From JACQHM01 sp964535215 (GTDB lineage Bacteria > Methylomirabilota > Methylomirabilia > Methylomirabilales > JACQHM01), in the NCBI GenBank assembly GCA_964535215.1, contig CAZHST010000001.1:1-64000 (forward strand): 64,000 bases of DNA. The letters run 5' to 3'. Below are positions 57,930 to 64,000 of the stretch, piece after piece. The notes beneath the pieces were generated by a model. That model was not told the DNA's origin, ran no database searches, and worked only from the letters and a program-made list of their open reading frames with translations. Both the position numbers and the translations under genes were made by a program. Numbering within the stretch: position 1 is the stretch's first letter; each line of letters opens with the position of its first letter.

Positions 57930-57973
57930 TTGACAGGGGACCGGGAGAGTCTTAAACTGCTACAGAGTGTAGC
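57930..57973 (+). promoter_or_regulatory. Sigma70 promoter with BlaI-type operator
   Basis: TTGACA (57930-57935), 17 bp, TAAACT (57953-57958), directly followed by the palindrome GCTACA-GAG-TGTAGC (57959-57973). The TACA...TGTA dyad is the BlaI/MecI half-site pattern and would cover the transcription start, giving autorepression of the BlaI-like gene at 58072. Confidence 0.75.
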
Positions 57974-58071
57974 TGATTTTCAGGCTATCGCTTTAAGCGA
58001 TGACGAAGAGGCCCTCCGGCGGCTCCGAGAGGACATGCGGACCTTACTCCGTGGTTAAGGTGTCACGATCG

Positions 58072-58503
58072 ATGAAGGCACGATTAGCCTTTGTCTTTAA
58101 GCCCCATGAAAGTGGGCTTCGGAAGGTCTTCGGCGAGCTGGAGGCCGAGATCATGGAGATCCTCTGGCACCATGGACAGGCCAGCGTCGGGGAAGTCCTT
58201 GAGGCCCTCAAACCCGGGCGGGAGCTGGCCTATACGACCGTGAAGACGGTGATCGGCCGTCTGGTGGAGAAAGGGTATCTCCGGCGAAGGACGGAAGGGA
58301 AGGCCTATCGCTATGAGCCGGTCATCGGTCGGGACGAGTTCCTCCGATGGGTGGGTGAGGAGGTGCTGAAAGGGCTGGTCGCCGATTTTGGCGAGCCTGT
58401 CGTCGCGTATCTGGTCGAGCTGGCCAAGGGGCAGGACCCTCTGGTCTTAAAACGGCTCCAGGCCCGGATCGCCGAGCGGCGGAGGGCGGGGAAGAAGTCA
58501 TGA
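58072..58503 (+). CDS. BlaI/MecI-family transcriptional repressor
   Basis: 143 residues. Winged helix with ELEAEIMEILWHHGQASVGEVLEAL and AYTTVKTVIGRLVEKGYLRRRTEGKAYRYEP, the family signature; the C-terminal helices dimerise. ATG 58072 is chosen over upstream in-frame starts that lie beyond the operator or lack support. Overlaps the M56 peptidase gene by ATGA. Such pairs control more than beta-lactamases, including metal and redox stress genes. Confidence 0.9.
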   Translation: MKARLAFVFKPHESGLRKVFGELEAEIMEILWHHGQASVGEVLEALKPGRELAYTTVKTVIGRLVEKGYLRRRTEGKAYRYEPVIGRDEFLRWVGEEVLKGLVADFGEPVVAYLVELAKGQDPLVLKRLQARIAERRRAGKKS

Positions 58504-59480
58504 AGGCCCTGATACGCCAACCCAAGGATCCTTCGCGCCTCCCCTTCCTTGCCATGATCGGACTGGGAGCGTTACCCCTGGCAGTGCTGGTGGTGGTCCT
58601 AGAAGCCATGGCCAAAAGCCCTCCCCCTGCCCCTCTCCTCGACGCTTGCCTGCGTCTGCTGGGTGTTGGGTTAGGCGTTGTCAGGTCCCCGTTCCCGTGG
58701 CATCCCCTGACCACCTTGGCGGTCATCCTGGTAAGCGCATCCTTCCTCTTCGCGTTGGCAAGGGCCGCCGTCTCCCTTGTCAAGAGTCGAAGGCTTTACA
58801 CACGCCTGGAGCCGTACCGGGTCGGTCGGTGGGGAAAGCTGGATCAGGTGCTTGATCACGCCCCGGCTCTGCAGGCCATGAACCTCCGGGTGCTGGAGAC
58901 CTTGAGGCCTCTCGCCTTTACCATCGGCTTCTCCCGGCCCGCTGTGTGCCTCTCCACCGGGCTTGTTGATCTCCTCTCGGAGGGGGAGCTTCGGGCGGTC
59001 CTCTTCCATGAGCGCTCCCATGCGGCGCGCCGGGACCCCTTAAGGCTCTGGATTGCCGGTTTTGTGGCGGATGCCTTATGGTTCCTCCCTGTAGCCCAGT
59101 CGCTGAAGGCAGCGTTTATGGACATGATCGAGCAGGCCGCGGATGATCAGGCGCTTAGGGCTCATGTCTCTGCCCTGGAGCTGGCCGAGGCGATCGTGAA
59201 AACAGCCCAGGGGGGCCTGATCCCTCCGCTCAAACCTGCAACGCTTTTCCAGGGCCGTCTTTCTCTCGAGGCCCGGGTCCTGAGGCTGCTGGACGAGGGA
59301 CATGGTCCCGGCTTCAGGGTTCCAAGGAGGAGTCTCTACGGGAGTGGGGCTGTCCTTGTCCTCCTTATCGGTATGCTCTTGGGGCCTTCCCTGGTCGTCT
59401 CCACCGGTCAGATGCGGGCGCACAGCCTGTCAGAGGGAGGGGTCACCTGCGATCTTCGGGTGGAGGAGCCCGGGGGCTAA
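58500..59480 (+). CDS. BlaR1-like M56 membrane peptidase
   Basis: 326 residues. Four or so membrane helices, with the zinc-protease motif HERSH (HExxH) in VLFHERSHAARRDPL and the downstream Glu/Asp in EQAADDQA. No extracellular penicillin-binding sensor domain is present, so it resembles the short M56 group. On a signal it would cleave the BlaI-like repressor. The genes after it (CcdA, BNR propeller, TlpA, ATPase) suggest a thiol or metal stress signal. Confidence 0.88.
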   Translation: MKALIRQPKDPSRLPFLAMIGLGALPLAVLVVVLEAMAKSPPPAPLLDACLRLLGVGLGVVRSPFPWHPLTTLAVILVSASFLFALARAAVSLVKSRRLYTRLEPYRVGRWGKLDQVLDHAPALQAMNLRVLETLRPLAFTIGFSRPAVCLSTGLVDLLSEGELRAVLFHERSHAARRDPLRLWIAGFVADALWFLPVAQSLKAAFMDMIEQAADDQALRAHVSALELAEAIVKTAQGGLIPPLKPATLFQGRLSLEARVLRLLDEGHGPGFRVPRRSLYGSGAVLVLLIGMLLGPSLVVSTGQMRAHSLSEGGVTCDLRVEEPGG

Positions 59481-59505
59481 AGGCGGCGATCCAGGGGAAA
59501 GGGCA

Positions 59506-60270
59506 ATGAGGGAGCTCGGCCGGTGGTGGTATCATATCTTGAGCCAACTGAGCTTAACCGTCAGCGCCCCCTTTTACGCCCTGACCGATCGGGTCGAGCT
59601 TCCTTTGCTAAGTGCCCTCCTCTTTGGCTTGGTAGGGGCCCTCTCCCCCTGTCAGCTTACGACCAATGCCAGTGCCATGGCCTATGTCGCCCGACGGTTG
59701 GGCCAGGCAAAGGTCGCCTGGAAGGAGGCCATCGCCTATACCCTTGGGAAGGTGCTGGTCTACACGATCGTGGGCGGGTTGGTCATCCTTGTCGGATTGG
59801 AGCTGGAGGCGGCCTCCATCCCCATCGTCAAGGCGGCCCGAAAGGCCGTGGGCCCCCTCCTGATCGTGATCGGCCTCTCGTTTCTCGGCCTCTTCCGGCT
59901 CAAAGGATCACTCGGCGAAGGCTTCGGTTCCTGGCTGAAGGCCCGGGTCCGGCACCAAGGGGTCCTGGGGGCCTTTCTCATGGGGGTCGCCTTCTCCTTT
60001 GCCTTCTGCCCGACCCTCTTCTGGCTCTTCTTTGGCTTAACCATCCCTTTGGGCCTCGGGAGCAAAGGGGGGGTGATCTATCCGGGGATCTTTGCCCTGG
60101 GGACCACCCTTCCCCTGCTCGCCTTCACGGCCATCCTCTCTTTTAGCCCTCCATGGGCCGAGGCCTCTTTGAAGCGCTCGATGAACGCTCATCGCCTCCT
60201 CTCCAGGGTTGTCGGCGCCGTCTTCATCGTCATGGGCGTAAACGATACATTCACCTACTGGGCATTATGA
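59506..60270 (+). CDS. CcdA/DsbD-like thiol-disulfide transporter
   Basis: 254 residues with about six helices. The Cys sites are GALSPCQL and FAFCPTLF, matching the two redox Cys of CcdA-type (and SoxV/ScsB-related) proteins. ATG 59506 gives an amphipathic lead before helix 1. A second gene of this class is at 39778. Likely supplies electrons to the TlpA at 61874. Confidence 0.82.
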   Translation: MRELGRWWYHILSQLSLTVSAPFYALTDRVELPLLSALLFGLVGALSPCQLTTNASAMAYVARRLGQAKVAWKEAIAYTLGKVLVYTIVGGLVILVGLELEAASIPIVKAARKAVGPLLIVIGLSFLGLFRLKGSLGEGFGSWLKARVRHQGVLGAFLMGVAFSFAFCPTLFWLFFGLTIPLGLGSKGGVIYPGIFALGTTLPLLAFTAILSFSPPWAEASLKRSMNAHRLLSRVVGAVFIVMGVNDTFTYWAL

Positions 60271-60284
60271 GCGGAGAAGGTTAG

Positions 60285-61247
60285 ATGAGAGCAACCGTGC
60301 GAAAGGTTTCCTGGCGCTCTCGGCTGGGCATTGTCCTTGCAGCCGGGCTCCTCGGTGGCGTGGCCCTCATAGGGGTCTGGTTGGTCCGGTCAGCCCCGGT
60401 CCCCCCGGACACCCCTGTCACCCAGCTTCACCATATCCATGGCCTCGCGGTGGATCCTCAGGATTCCCGCATCCTCTATCTGGCGACCCATGGGGGACTT
60501 CTCCGATTTGTGGAGGAGAAGCGGTGGGAGCTGATTGGGGAGGATCGCTCGGATCTCATGGGGTTCACCCTCGATCCCCAGTCAGGGCTCCTGTATGCCA
60601 GCGGCCATCCCGATCATCCGGGACGGGGCCCCAACCCCCTGGGCGTCCGGGTCAGCCGGGACGGGGGCCGGACCTGGACTCCCCTGGCCCTCGCCGGTCA
60701 GGCGGACTTCCATGCCATGACCTTTAGCCCGGGCGAGGGGGCCCTGTACGGCTGGAACGGGATGGGGGTCCCGGGGCTCTACCGGATCTCGGTCCGGGAC
60801 GGGACCTGGACGCGCCTTCCTGAGGCCGCCGGGCTGCCTGAGGTGTTCAGCCTGGCCGCCCATCCCTCAAAGCCCGGAACGCTGCTGGCCGGGACCCGGG
60901 CCGGGCTCCTCGTCAGCCGGGATGGGGGGAGGACCTGGACCGCAGTGGCGCTCGGGACGCCTGGGTCCCTGGTCCCGGTGACCGCCGTCGCGGCTCATCC
61001 CCGGTTCCTCTACGCCTATGCAGTGCACCCCCGGCTCGGGTTCCTGAAGAGCCGCGATGGGGGCCGGACCTGGACCCCCACCGGCTTCTTTCTGGGGGAC
61101 CAGGATGCGGTCGCCGTCATTGCCCCCTCCCCGTCCCGGCCCGAGGTGCTCTACCTCTCCACCTTCACTTCAGACCTCTACACGTCAACCGATGGGGGAG
61201 CGCGGTGGCGGCCCCTGACCCGGCGGGGCCAGCCAATTGTTCCTTAA
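60285..61247 (+). CDS. Secreted BNR/Asp-box beta-propeller (F510_1955-like)
   Basis: 320 residues. Signal anchor near residues 14-33, then a propeller with three clear Asp-boxes (VSRDGGRTWT, VSRDGGRTWT, KSRDGGRTWT) and a variant (TSTDGGARW). HIHGLAVDPQD near the start of the mature part is typical of the F510_1955 family, found beside cupredoxin and copper genes. Probably a periplasmic binding or scaffold protein rather than a glycosidase. Confidence 0.78.
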   Translation: MRATVRKVSWRSRLGIVLAAGLLGGVALIGVWLVRSAPVPPDTPVTQLHHIHGLAVDPQDSRILYLATHGGLLRFVEEKRWELIGEDRSDLMGFTLDPQSGLLYASGHPDHPGRGPNPLGVRVSRDGGRTWTPLALAGQADFHAMTFSPGEGALYGWNGMGVPGLYRISVRDGTWTRLPEAAGLPEVFSLAAHPSKPGTLLAGTRAGLLVSRDGGRTWTAVALGTPGSLVPVTAVAAHPRFLYAYAVHPRLGFLKSRDGGRTWTPTGFFLGDQDAVAVIAPSPSRPEVLYLSTFTSDLYTSTDGGARWRPLTRRGQPIVP

Positions 61248-61279
61248 ACCCCAAGGAGTGCCAAACAGAGGAGGAGCCA

Positions 61280-61714
61280 ATGAGCAAAGGAATTCCCCAA
61301 TGGCTGTTGTTGCTGGGTGTCGTGCTCACCTTCAGCGCCACGAATGCCGCGGCAGAGGTGAAGGCGACGGGGGTGACGAGGATCATCAGCCTGGTTGGTG
61401 GGGAGGTCACCCCGACCCGCCTGGAGATCGACCGGGGGGACACGGTGGTGTGGCTCGCGGTTGACCAGCCGGCCATGGTGTACTTCGCCGAAGGTACTCC
61501 GGTGAAGCTGGCCTGCGTGGCCCCGACCCGGTTCTACCTGAACGAGGAGGGGGCGTACACCTCCGGGATCATCCCGCAGGGCGGCACGGCGAGCCTCTGC
61601 TTTGTCGAGCCGGGGACTTTCGATTACGCCGTGTTCTTCCGGGGAGGGATTGAGGCCGGGGGGCGGATTGGCCCCCGCCCGGGTGTGCCGGCGGGGCGGA
61701 TCGTCGTCAGGTAG
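61280..61714 (+). CDS. Secreted cupredoxin-fold-like protein
   Basis: 144 residues. Signal peptide to about 25 (ATNAAAE). Beta-rich: VTPTRLEIDRGDTVVWLAVD matches the first strands of cupredoxins, then VKLACVAPTRF, SLCFVEPGTFDYAVFF. Two Cys remain, but the His ligand set is not clear, so it may not bind type 1 copper. 33 bases after the propeller gene. ATG preceded by GGAGGAG. Confidence 0.6.
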   Translation: MSKGIPQWLLLLGVVLTFSATNAAAEVKATGVTRIISLVGGEVTPTRLEIDRGDTVVWLAVDQPAMVYFAEGTPVKLACVAPTRFYLNEEGAYTSGIIPQGGTASLCFVEPGTFDYAVFFRGGIEAGGRIGPRPGVPAGRIVVR

Positions 61715-61723
61715 GCCTGGATG

Positions 61724-61760
61724 GGGGAGGGGCTGGTGGGAGACAACCTCCCCCCTCCCC
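61724..61760 (+). terminator. GC-rich hairpin after the cupredoxin-like gene
   Basis: GGGGAGGGG (61724-61732) pairs with CCCCTCCCC (61752-61760); an inner GGGAG/CTCCC can also form. No T run. The rest of the 159-base gap to 61874 shows no gene. Confidence 0.4.
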
Positions 61761-61873
61761 TTCCTCCCTTCCCGCCAGGGGGACCAGGAGTCGATGCCAG
61801 AAGGTGACACCGGGGACCGCGATTGCATGAGGCGCTCTCGTCACAGAGGAGGGGTGGATGGAGGGAAGGACTG

Positions 61874-62398
61874 ATGCTTCCTCGAAGGGCCTTCTTCCTG
61901 GTCGTTATATGCTTCCTCCTGGTTGTGGGTCGTCAGCCCTTTGCCGCTGATGTGCGGCCGGAGGTTGGCCACCGGGCACCGGACTTTGCCCTGCTCGATA
62001 CCCACCCGAAACTCGTCAGGCTTTCTGATTACCGAGGGAAGGTCGTCTTGTTGAACTTCTGGGCGACCTGGTGTCCCCCTTGCCGCCGGGAGATGCCGAC
62101 GATGGAGAAGGTGTATCAGGAGTACAGGCGGAGGGGTCTGGAGGTCCTGGCGGTGAGCCTCGACACGGGGCACGAGGCCGTGGTGGCCGTGCAGGTCGCC
62201 GACTTCATGAGAGAGCTCAAGCTCACCTTTCCGGCCCTCCTGGATCCCAAGATGGAGGTGGCCCAGCGGTACCGGGTCGTCGGGATCCCGGTGACCTTCC
62301 TCATTGATCGCCGAGGGGTGATCAGGGTGAAGGAGGTTGGCTTCCGGGACTGGACGGATCCTGACTCCCGGAGGAAGCTGGAGGCGCTCCTCCGTTGA
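61874..62398 (+). CDS. TlpA/ResA-like thioredoxin, second copy
   Basis: 174 residues. Signal anchor (about 6-23), APDFALLDTHPK, FWATWCPPCRREMPTM (CxxC), a conserved Glu region, and GIPVTFLIDRRGV (cis-Pro). A periplasmic thiol reductase, likely fed by the CcdA-like protein at 59506. ATG 61874 lacks a strong ribosome site; GGAAGGA is 5 bases before it. Confidence 0.87.
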   Translation: MLPRRAFFLVVICFLLVVGRQPFAADVRPEVGHRAPDFALLDTHPKLVRLSDYRGKVVLLNFWATWCPPCRREMPTMEKVYQEYRRRGLEVLAVSLDTGHEAVVAVQVADFMRELKLTFPALLDPKMEVAQRYRVVGIPVTFLIDRRGVIRVKEVGFRDWTDPDSRRKLEALLR

Positions 62399-62399
62399 T

Positions 62400-62442
62400 G
62401 CCCTGCTTTTGAAGGGCTTTTCTGGGAGGGAGGCGTTATAAT
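62400..62442 (+). promoter_or_regulatory. Small terminator-like hairpin and TATAAT -10
   Basis: GCCCT/AGGGC (62400-62404 with 62413-62417) followed by TTTT, then TATAAT at 62437-62442 with no good -35. Together they suggest a separate, possibly activator-dependent promoter for the ATPase gene at 62479. Confidence 0.35.
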
Positions 62443-62478
62443 ATTGCAATTTGGGGGAGATCATGAGGAGGGGGAGAG

Positions 62479-64000
62479 ATGGCATCCAGGCAGATTGAGT
62501 TGCCCATCCAGGGGATGAGCTGCGGAAGCTGCGTGGCCCGGATCGAGAAGGGGCTCTCGGAGGTCTCCGGGATTCTCTCGGCCAGCGTGAACTTCGCCGC
62601 CGAGAAGGTGGCGATCACCTATGACCCGGAGCAGGTGCAGGTCCAGGAGTTCGTCAAGGCCATCCGGGAGCTGGGTTACGAGTCGCCTTTGGAGAAGGCC
62701 ACGATCAGGATCCAGGGGATGTCCTGCGCCTCCTGCGTGGCGAAGATCGAGAAGGGGCTCTATGAACTCCCCGGGGTCGTCTTTGCCAGCGTCAACCTCG
62801 GGACCGAAAAGGCCACGGTCGAGTACGTTCCGGGGATGATCCGGGTCGAGGACCTGAAGAGGGCCGTCGAGGACTTGGGGTACACCGCCTTGGAGGCCGA
62901 GGAGACCATGGCCCTCGTGGATCGGGAGAAGGAGGCCAGGGAGCGGGAGATCCGCCGCCTTGGACAAAAGACCCTGGTGGGGGCGCTCTTGAGCGTTCCC
63001 ATCTTGCTGGGAAGCTTCCCGGAGTGGTTCCCATGGGTTCCTGAAGTCCTGACCAGGCCCTTTGTCCTCTTCCTCCTTTCGACTCCTGTCCAGCTCTGGG
63101 TCGGCTGGCAGTTCCACAGGGGGTTCTGGGCGGCCACAAAACACAGGACGGCCGACATGAACACCCTGGTCTCCGTTGGGACGAACGCCGCGTACCTGTA
63201 CAGCGTGGCTGTCACGTTCCTCCCCACTCTCTTCACTGCTTCTGGTCTGAAGGCCGCCCTTTACTACGACACGGCGGCGATCCTCATGACCCTGATCATG
63301 CTCGGCCGCCTCTTAGAGGCCCGGGCGAGGGGCCGGACCTCTGAAGCCATCAAAAAGCTCATGGGTCTCCAGGCCAAGACAGCCCGGGTCCTCCGAAGCG
63401 GGCAGGAGCTGGACATCCCCGTCGAGGAGGTCCGGGTCGGAGATCTGGTCGTCGTCCGGCCGGGGGAAAAGATCCCCGTGGATGGGATCGTGCGGGAGGG
63501 CTACTCGGCCGTGGACGAGTCCATGCTGACCGGCGAGAGCCTCCCGGTCGAGAAGAGGCCGGGGGATCAGGTCTTCGGGGCGACCCTGAACAAGACCGGG
63601 ACCTTCACCTTCGAGGCCACGAAAGTGGGGAAGGAGACGGTCCTCGCCCAGATCATTACGCTGGTTGAAGAGGCCCAGGCCTCGAAGCCCCCGATCCAGA
63701 AGCTGGCCGATAGGATCGCCGGGGTCTTTGTCCCTATTGTGATCGGGATCGCCCTCTTGAGCTTCGGGGTCTGGAACGTTTGGGGCCCGAAGCCTGCCTT
63801 CCTCTTCGCCCTCTCGAACTTCATGGCTGTCCTCCTGATCGCCTGCCCCTGCGCCATTGGCCTGGCAGCCCCGACGGCGGTCATGGTGGGGATCGGCAAA
63901 GGGGCCGAAAACGGCATCCTCTTCAGGGGGGCCGAAGCGTTAGAGTTTGCCTCGAAGCTTACGACCATTGTCTTCGACAAGACGGGAACCCTGACGAAGG
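62479..64000 (+). CDS. Heavy-metal (Cu-type) P1B ATPase, third copy (cut by window end)
   Basis: The frame is open from ATG 62479 (GGAGGGGGAG upstream) to the window edge, 507 codons. Two HMA domains (GMSCGSC and GMSCASC), the first membrane helices, TGES, CPC (456-458) and the start of DKTGTLTK at the very end are present. CPC and the CxxC domains support Cu(I) or Ag(I). The catalytic ATP-binding domain lies outside. Confidence 0.92.
   Translation, partial: MASRQIELPIQGMSCGSCVARIEKGLSEVSGILSASVNFAAEKVAITYDPEQVQVQEFVKAIRELGYESPLEKATIRIQGMSCASCVAKIEKGLYELPGVVFASVNLGTEKATVEYVPGMIRVEDLKRAVEDLGYTALEAEETMALVDREKEAREREIRRLGQKTLVGALLSVPILLGSFPEWFPWVPEVLTRPFVLFLLSTPVQLWVGWQFHRGFWAATKHRTADMNTLVSVGTNAAYLYSVAVTFLPTLFTASGLKAALYYDTAAILMTLIMLGRLLEARARGRTSEAIKKLMGLQAKTARVLRSGQELDIPVEEVRVGDLVVVRPGEKIPVDGIVREGYSAVDESMLTGESLPVEKRPGDQVFGATLNKTGTFTFEATKVGKETVLAQIITLVEEAQASKPPIQKLADRIAGVFVPIVIGIALLSFGVWNVWGPKPAFLFALSNFMAVLLIACPCAIGLAAPTAVMVGIGKGAENGILFRGAEALEFASKLTTIVFDKTGTLTK

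Noticed and set aside
57753..58058. Open frame of 101 codons across the MerR remnant and the BlaI promoter
   Set aside because: Its tail looks helical, but it runs through both promoters, has no ribosome site and overlaps the decayed gene.

Overview
This 64 kb window comes from a high-GC bacterium with a Gram-negative type cell envelope: it has a periplasm full of cupredoxins, c-type cytochrome maturation genes and a CopB-type outer-membrane protein. Nearly every supported gene is on the + strand; the only exception is a decayed locus near 57.7 kb. The left edge carries PQQ alcohol/methanol dehydrogenase genes with a XoxJ-like binding protein and a cytochrome c. The mixture of XoxF-type methylotrophy, NrfD/FeS modules, CcmF/CcmH and copper efflux suggests a Methylomirabilota (NC10), Rokubacteria or Nitrospirota-like lineage. 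That assignment is inference; there is no rRNA gene or other marker to settle it.

Layout. 1-4.4 kb: end of one quinoprotein dehydrogenase, cytochrome c, XoxJ-like protein, a second PQQ dehydrogenase (lanthanide-type ligand set), a cupredoxin and a small secreted protein. 4.4-6.9 kb: a sigma54-promoter unit with a zinc-ribbon-like protein, tandem UspA, a YHS mini-protein and an SDR. 6.9-12.2 kb: membrane methyltransferase-like protein, NfeD-like protein, a small secreted domain protein, and an NtrB/NtrC-like kinase/regulator pair. 12.6-24.8 kb: copper block (CopA multicopper oxidase, CopB, trehalose synthase-like GT, Cu+ P-type ATPase, cupredoxin, HlyD-ABC-ABC2 exporter). 25-34.9 kb: orphan receiver, second Cu-type ATPase, many small membrane or metal-binding proteins, a Spy/CpxP-like fusion and a second zinc-ribbon/YHS cassette. 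35-48.4 kb: nuoA-nuoD, HMA, STAS, Rieske, CuA-like cupredoxin, CcdA, TlpA, a DUF1573 gene with an in-frame TGA, CcmF/CcmH, Lgt and a ZIP transporter. 49-54.8 kb: cupredoxin, Tat ferredoxin, NrfD, more cupredoxin and Met-rich proteins. 55-57.6 kb: DUF1517-DUF350-YbjN-PspA envelope-stress operon. 57.7-64 kb: MerR remnant, BlaI/BlaR-like pair, CcdA, BNR propeller, TlpA and a third heavy-metal ATPase cut by the window edge.

The most striking features are two. First, three intergenic regions (7.1, 12.4 and 24.9 kb) share one promoter architecture: a pair of dyads of form TGnCA-N3-TGTCA 41-42 bp apart, a perfect IHF consensus, then a -24/-12 sigma54 promoter. They sit in front of the kinase/regulator operon itself, the copper oxidase/efflux operon, and the orphan receiver/second ATPase operon. 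This looks like a self-contained sigma54-dependent copper or envelope-stress regulon run by the NtrC-type protein at 10815-12212. Second, the DUF1573 gene at 41259-41753 reads through a TGA exactly where the family has a conserved cysteine, and a stem-loop begins 12 nt after it, as expected of a bacterial selenoprotein.

Other sigma54 promoters at 4604 and 54007 lack those dyads and carry different ones, so a second activator is likely. No tRNA, rRNA, CRISPR array, intact transposase or origin was recognised.
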